Below, one piece after another: positions 56,655 to 64,000 of a stretch of DNA of 64,000 nucleotides. The translations under genes and the position numbers were made by a program. The notes under the pieces were generated by a model that saw nothing but the letters and a program-made list of their open reading frames with translations, was not told the origin of the DNA and ran no database searches. Where the stretch lies: NCBI RefSeq assembly GCF_000143415.4, contig NW_003314442.1, positions 62,001-126,000 on the forward strand, written 5' to 3'. Origin of the DNA: Selaginella moellendorffii. Taxonomy: Eukaryota > Streptophyta > Lycopodiopsida > Selaginellales > Selaginellaceae. Within the stretch, counting starts at the first letter, position 1, and each line of letters starts with the position of its first letter.

Positions 56655-57680
56655 TTACTTGACACTGCCAAGAGCTCTTGCTTTGCTGCACAGCACCTGT
56701 TTTTGGATCTTGCCAGTCGCAGTTTTGTCCAAGGCTGTGAGAATGACGATGCTCTTTGGCACCATGAACTTCGGTAAATGCTGTCGATACAACAAGAGTA
56801 TCTCCTCCTTGTTGCTTCTCACGCCGTGCTTGAGGGACACAAACGCATATGGACCACTGCTCATCTGGCTGCGCCACCACAGCAGCTTCCAACACTGCTG
56901 GATGCCTGGATGAAAAAGAAGCAAACTTTAACAAGAAACAAAGAAGGAAAAACTCTCCTTTTACCTGTACAAGATGCTCTCCACTTCCAGGCTGCTAATG
57001 TTCTCCCCTCCAGAAATGATAATATCCTTGGCTCGATCCTTGATCTTGATGTATCCATTGGGATGCCAAACTGCCAAGTCCCCAGAGTCTGGATTGTTCA
57101 AGTATCCCTTGAACACCATGTTCCCACGTATGCAAACTTCGCCAATGGTGACACCGTCCTTGGCAACCGGTTCTAGAGTTTCATCTCTGATAATGTATTT
57201 GTCTTATTTGTTTGGTTCTTCGTCACTCCTTACTCGCTCGCTGCTTCTGCTAAATTTTTTTGCTTGCTAGCTCGGAGTTGAGCACCTGTAAGCCATCGAG
57301 GCAAACGTATTTCACGCCCTGCCGAGCCTTGAGCCTGGCCTGCTCATCGGGCAAAAGGCTGTCCCATTCGGGATTCCACTCGCACACAGTGCATGGACCA
57401 CAGTGCATGAAAGAGTGGGAAGAGGCTAGCTGCCTATTTTTCTTTCTATGCACTTCCTTTATGGTTATCTCCAGTTTATTTTTGAGTAGGTGGTATCTGT
57501 GGCTATATATATTTGAATGTGGAGTCATGCTAGAGAAATGCGAAACAACATGATGACTTGAGTTCCAACCCAGGCCCAGTGCATCTCCTCTTTTTATTGA
57601 CCCACCACAATGATGAGCATCTATTATGCTAGGAAGAAAACGTAAGCTTTTAGGTAATAGCTTATAGTGCCACAATTTCG
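56655..57680 (-). pseudogene. Captured acyl-activating enzyme fragment, reverse orientation
   Basis: On the minus strand: CEWNPEWDSLLPDEQARLKA, RQGVKYVCLDGLQVLN, then [88 protein letters not shown], and after a frameshift PYAFVSLKHG, EILLLYRQHLPKFMVPKSIV and LDKTATGKIQKQVL. This is the C-terminal AMP-binding half of plant acyl-activating enzymes (AAE1-like acyl-CoA synthetases), including the catalytic Lys motif TGKIQK. It lies opposite to the PAP fragment. Frameshifts and the missing N-terminus mark it as non-functional. Confidence 0.78.
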
Positions 57681-58800
57681 TCTGTCTGTACCAACTATCA
57701 GCATTGCAAACTTTGTGGAGTCATGTAGAGGCCGAGACTCTGTAGGTTCTGTTGAAGGTGTTGTAGTGAGTATCAATGATATAGGCTACAACAGTGGTCA
57801 ACTCACAATAACAGATAACATCAACGAGTCTGATATGATATAGTAAGTTCAATATAGCATGTGGATCCCTGACAATAATCTATATGATGGCAGCTCAAAT
57901 TCCATGGCAACATAATGGAATTATTCAAAGAGTTGATGAATGAATGTTTTTCTGGAACTCCACCAACAAGATGTTTCATTAATTTACAAGGAGACGGTTA
58001 TTTCAAGAGAGCAAATGTCACAGGCATGAGCATTGTTTCATGTATAATAGATGATGCCAAAATAATTCCTTGACTCTGTTTTTCGGAATATTGCAAGGGA
58101 ATGCAATATTCTATGTATACAATGTACAATGTATACAATGCACTATGCTCCCAGCGTAGCTGGGACTTTTTCGGAATATTGCAAGGGAATGCACAGGGGT
58201 AAGTGCGAAAGGAAATGAAACAAGCCCATATTAAATACACGTTGTTTTGCAGATACCTGGATACTTTGAAGTAGATAAGCTCTGTCCAGTTTTTATACAC
58301 ACAGTTTGTTCATTATGCTGCGGATCAAGATTGCAACAAACTTCTAAAGATGAAGCAATATGTAAAATATGTAAATATGCAGGACCTATAAAGGAACACA
58401 TCACGCTAAAGGGCCAGCTTCACCTTGGACAAGACACGTTCCAAGTAGCTGTACCTTCGCATTTTGTTGATCAACTGTATGGAACAAAGGAACTTTGACA
58501 TTCCTTAAAAAAAATAAACCTTTGCCTTTACATCTGTGCCTTTACTCTTTGATTTCTGATGTTGAAGCATCTGAAGCTTTTATGCAGAAATTGTTAGAGT
58601 CTAGAACAATGCACTGGATCTTTGCAGGGGAACATTTGAAAGAACCCAGCACTTGAGGTGATATGCTCATTAAAGTTTGTGATTTGTTTATCTTTTTTTA
58701 GGCACTTCAAGCATTGACTTACATGGGAACTTTCATTGATGGGGGCAACGATTCCATTGAATATATTCCTAACCTTTCAACATCAGAAGGTTTGTAAATC
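57680..58800 (+). pseudogene. Decayed OB-fold and zinc-ribbon fragments
   Basis: Pieces: VEGVVVSINDIGYNSGQLTI, then MELFKELMNECFSGTPPTRC, an exon from about 58253 reading IPGYFEVDKLCPVFIHTVCS, LCCGSRLQQ and ICKICKYAGPIKEHITLKGQ, and ALQALTYMGTFIDGGNDSIE. The C-x2-C ... C-x2-C ribbon inside a beta-rich context resembles the zinc-ribbon OB folds of RPA-type single-strand-binding proteins. I cannot assign a family with confidence. Stops between pieces suggest decay. The hairpin of element C interrupts the left part at 58150-58164. Confidence 0.4.
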
Positions 58801-59740
58801 AGCTGTTTACAAACATTCCTAATTCTCCCACTAATGTATTACATACCTGGAAAGAGATGTGTATAATTGCATTGCATGGATCACACTGCTTCATATACTC
58901 CAATCAAATATACAGGCCTGCTGTGTGTGGATTGTTGAGGCACGTTCGTGAAAAAAACTCATGGATTATGACATACTCTACTTGCGCAGATAACTACAAC
59001 TTAATGTTCTGCTCAGCAAGCAGCCAGAAGAATATCTGGTCTGTCTCTAGAGATTGCAAAGTTGTGTAATGGTCCAAGATGACAGAACTGAAGCCAAAGT
59101 GATAGATGTTTACAATATCAATGTGCCTTTCATTGGTGATCCAATGAACACTAGAGTGCATATCCTTCAAGGTTAATGTAATTACAGAATATGTATTTAA
59201 AAATCATGATATAGAAAAGGCTGAACTTCTTCTTACAATCAAGTAAGCTTTCCCACACTTTCATATTCAAAACCTTTAACATAACCACCTATGAAATCTC
59301 ATGCTTGAATATTTCTTTGTTAATATAAAGAAACAATATAAACGAAAAGCCAAGAACTGAAATATATATGACACTCCCAGATTTTTCTTCTGATATTTCT
59401 TTTATAAAAAAATAAACACAAATGTAAAGCACTACGACTACTAATGTTAGTTTTGTCTAAATACATTACAAATTAGTTATTTAGTTACAAATTGTTTGTA
59501 ACTAATTACATTATGTATGTATGTATATAACATTTTTTATTTTTTTTCTCTGTTTCATGTTAAGGGACAGAGTTCTAAGAAGCTGAGATGCCATATAAGA
59601 ACATCAGGGGCCACTGCTACCGATGGTCTTTTCATGCCAAGGTGAGACACAAAGGGAAACTTGTATTCTTTGAAACAGGCACAGCTGGGTGTGTTATGTC
59701 AGTTGCTGTTGCCGATGCATAAAGTTCCAAAATACATATT
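58500..59740. other. AT-rich stretch without recognised gene
   Basis: Between the zinc-ribbon fragment and the RPA-like fragment. A short stretch 58930-59070 reads VCGLLRHVREKNSWIM but is not recognised. The rest (59160-59560) is AT-rich with TATGTATGTATGTATA near 59512-59527. Confidence 0.45.
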
Positions 59741-59749
59741 GTTGGGTTT

Positions 59750-60343
59750 GGCATGAATGCAAAGCATCTTTCATGATATTGAGCAAGGCAGTGTCTATAT
59801 ATTTTCAGGGAACAGTGGTATACAACACTCTAAACCAGCATATACACCATATAAATCAAATTGGGAGATAAAAGCAAGCAAGACTATGGAGATCAAGTGT
59901 GTAGAGGACGATCTACGTATTCCAAATGTTGTTCTTAATAGAATGAGTGTTTTAGATGCTTCTAAGCTCGGCCAAGAGACATTTATAGACGTGATTGGTG
60001 GTGTAATGTGGAATAGACAAACATTTCTCCTAAGGATTCTGGAGCATTCATGAGAAGGAGGATGCTTTCTTTGAGTGATGAATCAGGCCACAGTATAGAC
60101 ATGTGTCTGTGGGATTCAAAGGCCGAAGATGAAGGTTCAGAAATCGAGGAGAAACCTGGACGAGGGCAGAAGCCTACTGTATGCCTGAAGGGCAGCCGGA
60201 TTTCAGATTACAATGGCAAGTCTATTTCAGTCACAGGTGGCTCTACCCTTTTAGTTGATCCTGAATTAGAAGATGTCTCATGGCTGTGTGAATGGATGGT
60301 TGCTAGCTACAACCAATACTTAGTTAATTTAAACAGTTTTTAA
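59750..60343 (+). pseudogene. RPA1-like fragment (DNA-binding OB folds A/B)
   Basis: Two abutting frames: HDIEQGSVYIFSGNSGIQHS, KPAYTPYKSNWEIKASKTME, LGQETFIDVIGGVMWNR; then LSLSDESGHSIDMCLWDSKA, PTVCLKGSRISDYNGKSISV and GGSTLLVDPELEDVSWLCEW. They follow replication protein A 70-kDa subunit DBD-A/DBD-B (FHDIEQGKVYxIS... DVIGVV... LxLxDxSGRSVELTLWG ... VSDFNGKS). The frame shifts around 60050. Plant Helitrons are known to carry RPA-like genes, so this may be Helitron cargo and not a host RPA gene. A compact functional gene is unlikely given the breaks. Confidence 0.68.
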
Positions 60344-60549
60344 CTAATTACATTATTACAAATTGTTTTAATCATTCATCAACTTCTACACAACATTAGT
60401 TTTGAAAGCTCCAGCTTGGCTTATACTTAGAAACTTGATACCACACACAACAAATTATAAAACAATAGTAGAAAGAAATAAAACATACTTTTTGTTTTCT
60501 CACACATTTTTTCTTTTAAGTGTCAAGACCAACTATAATTTTTTGGTAT

Positions 60550-61018
60550 CTCTGTAGCTCTCGAGCTTGCAACGAATCTTCAGATTGTACATCTTTGATC
60601 AAATAGAGTCCATTACGGTTGAAAAAACAGTATAATCATCATCTTGTAGCGCAGCCAGCTTACATGCAGGCATATCTACAATTTCATTAGCATCATCAAA
60701 TGCAACCGCCTATATATGTCCAGTGCTGTCCAGAATACACAAGTGTAGTGCATATTTGAAGTGAATATCTCCAGAATCAGTGTCACAAGAGTTGCATTGC
60801 CACATACTTTCCGAAACCTGAGTAACCTTCTTGCCACATTGGCTTCCATTGACAACCTTCATGCATGCTGGGTAATAGAAGTCACCAGTCTGGAATTCTT
60901 TCACTGACACAATAACATGAAAAATAGCAGAGAACTTGGAAACATTCAGGTTGATAGACAACATCTCAGATACTGTCTTTGTACCAGAAATCACTGCTTT
61001 AGAAGAAGAGTTGGTCAC
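60550..61018 (-). pseudogene. RPA1-like DBD-C zinc-ribbon fragment, reverse orientation
   Basis: On the minus strand: FSAIFHVIVSVKEFQTGDFY, YPACMKVVNGSQCGKKVTQV, SESMWQCNSCDT, HFKYALHLCILDSTGHI, then a stop and AFDDANEIVDMPACKLAALQ, after which a second stop follows. The FYYPACxKVVNGxQCxKKV ... WQCxxC pattern is the RPA70 C-terminal DNA-binding domain with its four-Cys zinc site. It is the natural continuation of the fragment at 59750-60343 but points the other way, so the RPA-like gene was split by an inversion or these are two insertions. Confidence 0.7.
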
Positions 61019-62068
61019 ATGGACAAATATGGTTGTGCAAACATTGCTACAGAATAGATTTAATAAATAAAATTTTTGTTACATATAAATATGTGAATTA
61101 ATAAATAATTTTAAATATTAAAATATAATATTATCACTAATGTATAATTTTAATACAGTATTATATTATTATCACTAAAATTATCAATAATTTAATATAA
61201 ATATTATAATATGCATCTAGCTTAAATATATAATTTCAATTTTAGTACATAGACTAATTTTTTATTTCTAAAACTGAGTCTATGATATAGATCATACGAA
61301 ATATGGTAGGTCATATAGAGTAGAATACAAAATAATAATCACTACCACTGCCACTATGAGCATCTATATACATATATGATCTTTTAAAGCTTTAGCTTCT
61401 TCCTCTCACAAAATATTAAGTTTCTGGATTTTCACTCATACAACCATTTGTATTGAACCCATCCTTAAGAGTGGGATCTCATAATGAGTAATTCCACTTA
61501 TAGAAGATCGAAGATACAATGTTATGAGTTTTATTTATTATGTAATGATGTCTGTTGCTGATAGAGACAATTGTAGAAGGGATTTTTAATATAAATATTA
61601 TATTATATTTAACCATATATCTTATAATTATTATTATGTTAAAAATTATAATTATGATTATAAATCTTGTCTAAAATAATTTTTTATCAGTAATCTTATT
61701 GTTATTTTAAAAAAACATAAATAAAATTAAATATATTGAGTTGTCAAATGGCTAACATATATATATTATCATAAAAGTTTCTAACACTTAATCCTACATA
61801 ATTTTTATACATGAAAAACAACTACAATTTAATTATATTAAACCTATCTATATACTATTCAGGAATTTTATGATATATTTAAATCTAACATAGAGAAAAA
61901 TTATATATTATCAAACCCTACTCTACCCCAGTATAGAGTAAACCATAACCATTCATTTATCATAATAAAATTCCAGCATTCATAACAGTGTTATAAAGCC
62001 CTACTTTTAAATATATATATACATAAATATAGAGAGATAATAATCTTATTTCAGATTAGCATTCTCTC
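61019..62068 (+). repeat. AT-rich degenerate repeats (blocks Z, X, Y)
   Basis: Diverged copies of blocks seen at 53455-55075 but in the order Z (61460-61660), X (61680-61830), Y (61860-62068). The Y block stops abruptly at about 62068, where the retrotransposon LTR begins. No genes were seen. Confidence 0.65.
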
Positions 62069-62245
62069 TGTGAGTGCATGGAATATGGAAAGGGAATACA
62101 GAAATGTGCATATCAATTAACCCAAAAACCCTAGCTTATATACAGGAGCGAGTGGTCCGGATTGAAACCAATCCGACGGCTACCAAAATCCACTACGCTA
62201 ATATTAGTATACGGCATCGTAGCCGTACACTTGGCCCTCACATCA
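62069..62245 (-). repeat. Probable 3' LTR of the Gypsy retrotransposon
   Basis: On the minus strand a purine tract (gagaggagggga) follows the pol stop. Then TGATGTGAGGGCC starts the LTR at 62245, a TATA-like TGTATATAAGC lies near 62130, and the LTR ends in CA at about 62069-62070. The end coincides with the break in the AT-rich Y repeat, which supports the boundary. The LTR would be only about 177 bp. The partner LTR is outside the window, so both ends remain provisional. Confidence 0.5.
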
Positions 62246-62274
62246 TCCCCTCCTCTCGGAATAATGGAAGGCCG

Positions 62275-64000
62275 TCAGGGTTCTCTTGTAGATGGGCCGG
62301 GATCTGGAGGAACGTCAGGAGGAGGCATCGGTGGATCTGTGGACGGTATTAACTGCTCCTGATCCCTCTGTAGGAAGCATTTTAACCGCTGCACATGCAC
62401 AATCTCCGGAGGATCAGCCTGCTGAACGTCATGCCGAACCTCATAAACTTGTGGTCCAACTTGCCGCAACACCCGATACGGTCCTTTCCACTGCGCAAGG
62501 AGCCCCTTAGATAAACCACGTACCGTAAGATGGGGAAAACGGACTAACACCAAATCATCCACTTTATACTCCACTGGTGGACGATGATGGGAATTGTAGC
62601 GCCGTTGTTGTCCCACTTGTACGCGGCCTAAGTGTTCAGCAGACTCTGCTCGGACAAGTGGAAGAATGCTTGTCAAATATTGATCCCATGACCTAGCATC
62701 AGGAGCTCGTGGCAATCGCGAAGGTAAACCTAGCTCTGTTGGTAATATTGGATCATGACCATATAGAAGTTTATATGGTGAAGCACCAATAGAACTCTGC
62801 ACCCCTGTGACATAAGCATACCGAAGAGACGGCAAATAACCATCCCAATCCGAATGTTGAAAGTTCACATACTTCGCAATCATCCCTTTGAATGTCCGAA
62901 CGAGCCGTTCCACCAGACTGTCTGATTGTGGATGATAAGCACTCGTAAAAGTGTGGCGTATCCCCAACCGAGATGTCAAAACATGAAATACCTCAGCCAT
63001 AAATGCAGGACCATTATCCGAAAGAATCCGTTCTGGACAAGAATGCTGGAACACCACTCGATTGAGGAGGAAGTATCCAACAGCAGTTGCAGAGGCACTA
63101 GCAAGAGCACCAACTTCCACCCAACGAGTCAAGTAGTCAGAAGCAATAATAACATACTCATTGCCAGCAGTCGATCGCGGAAAAGGTCCCATAAGATCAA
63201 ATGCCACCAACTCAAACGGACGAGAAACTGCAATTGACTCCAACCGTCCTTCCGCAGCACAAGGGGGAGTATTACGAGCTTGGCACCAAACGCAGCTACG
63301 CACATACCGGATAATATCACGTCGCATCTCTGGCCAATAGAAAGATCTGCGCAACTTCTCGGTGACACGACGGTGTCCCATATGCCCACCTAGAATAGGA
63401 GAATCATGGTAGGCATGGAGAAACCGCGGAATAAACACCGAAGGCACCACCAGCCGTAAATGAGCATCAGGATCCGTCCCCACAAACTAAAGAAGGCCAT
63501 CTTCAAGGCGATATTGAGAATGTAAATGCCGAAAAGGCAAGTCATCAGCAAGTGATGCAGGATTCTCAAACCCATCTCGAAGCCTTTGAATCCACGGCTC
63601 AATCTTTTGAGCCTCGCGAACCTCATCCAGAGAAGGTAGATCTTGCTCTACGCTCTGTGGACACTGAACGTCAAGGACAGCAACCGCCGACGGCACAGAA
63701 TCCTCATCTAGAAAATCCACAGATGCTGGAACAACAGGTTCATCAGAAACATGAGAAGTGAGTGGAGAAGGAAGAGGAGCTCGAGAAAGGGCATCAGCAT
63801 CAGCCATAGAACTCCCTGGGCGATGAACAACATCGAAATCATATATCTGAAGCTTCAAAGCCCATCGAGCCGTACGACCAACCAGGTTCTTCCGCTTCAA
63901 TAATGAAGTAACAGCAGCATGGTCACCTTCAAGTAACGTCCGAGAACCATGTAGATAGGCATGAAGTTTCTCGAAACCCCAGACTGCTGCTAAACACTCC
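62275..64000 (-). mobile_element. Ty3/Gypsy retrotransposon, RNase H and integrase part of pol (partial)
   Basis: Minus strand, continuing past the window edge. The right end reads KRKNLVGRTARWALKLQIYD and FDVVHRPGSSMADADALSR, the end of RNase H. After one in-frame TAG (63487-63489) comes integrase: an HHCC zinc finger (HMGHRRVTEKLRRSFYWPEM ... CVWCQAR), the DDE core with FELVAFDLMGPFPRS, ERILSDNGPAFMAEV and SLVERLVRTFKGM, and the C-terminal module KGPYRVLRQVGPQVYEVRHD. It ends PPDPGPSTREP at 62275. No chromodomain was seen. Apart from the TAG the frame is open for over 1.6 kb, so the insertion is young. Confidence 0.9.

Larger units (their letters stand above)
55105..58165 (+). mobile_element. 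Helitron-like element C carrying PAP and acyl-activating enzyme fragments
   Basis: It begins after the CTAG of element B with TACTCCCTTATTTAAACG, as in element A minus the TCATCAT. It shares about 250 bp (55190-55440) with element B almost base for base, then one copy of the 217-bp unit, then different gene fragments. The proposed right end is the hairpin CCCAGC-GTA-GCTGGG at 58150-58164, which lacks CTAG. Same left part with different cargo is what gene capture by Helitrons produces. The right boundary is uncertain. Confidence 0.48.

Noticed and set aside
62275-63483. Reading the 402-codon integrase frame as a separate host gene
   Set aside because: It begins at an internal GTG, not ATG, and the upstream frame continues the same polyprotein; zinc finger and DDE core are those of Gypsy integrase.

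Overview
The window is nuclear DNA of a land plant with a compact genome: short introns (about 40-90 bp), neighbouring genes tens of bases apart, and plant-specific families (VQ proteins, GDSL esterases, PPR proteins, SPIKE1, plant ESCRT-I ELC). A phosphodiesterase-adenylyl cyclase fusion (CAPE) and a CEP44 centriole protein, both tied to motile sperm, point to a seed-free plant. Together with the PPR style and the compactness I infer a lycophyte such as Selaginella. This is inferred from gene content; no database was searched.

Region 1 (0.4-42.1 kb) is gene-dense. In order it carries a sphingoid-base kinase (LCBK2-like), a VQ protein, a DHHC palmitoyltransferase, an IF1-like mitochondrial protein, the CSB/ERCC6 repair ATPase, ureidoglycine aminohydrolase, HGPRT, ESCRT-I ELC, a PPR protein, a small orphan gene, NPL4, ESCRT-II VPS36, a DPB3-1/NF-YC10 histone-fold protein, a GDSL esterase, SPIKE1, a GH35 beta-galactosidase, PrimPol, a decayed alpha-tubulin, CEP44 and CAPE. 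Several pairs share very short intergenic DNA: UGLYAH/HGPRT (54 bp, divergent), CEP44/CAPE (about 200 bp, divergent), DPB3/VPS36 (38 bp, tandem) and NPL4/VPS36 (19 bp between stops).

Region 2 (42.2-62.1 kb) has no intact host gene. I read it as a head-to-tail series of Helitron-like elements. Hairpins of the form CCCAGC-NNN-GCTGGG recur at 45.43, 49.34, 55.08 and 58.15 kb. Two are followed by CTAG-T, and two are followed directly by TCATCAT. A piece of Helitron Rep is present, and the elements carry decayed host-gene fragments (ACBP4-like kelch, another kelch protein, purple acid phosphatase, acyl-activating enzyme) and RPA-like OB-fold pieces. A 217-bp tandem array and AT-rich permuted repeats lie among them.

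Region 3 (62.07-64 kb) is the 3' end of a minus-strand Ty3/Gypsy retrotransposon: a probable short LTR, then integrase and RNase H, broken by one in-frame TAG. The element runs off the window.

The most interesting locus is the divergent CEP44-CAPE pair: a centriole protein and a sperm cAMP enzyme sharing one short promoter. It may be a co-regulated module for building and running sperm flagella.
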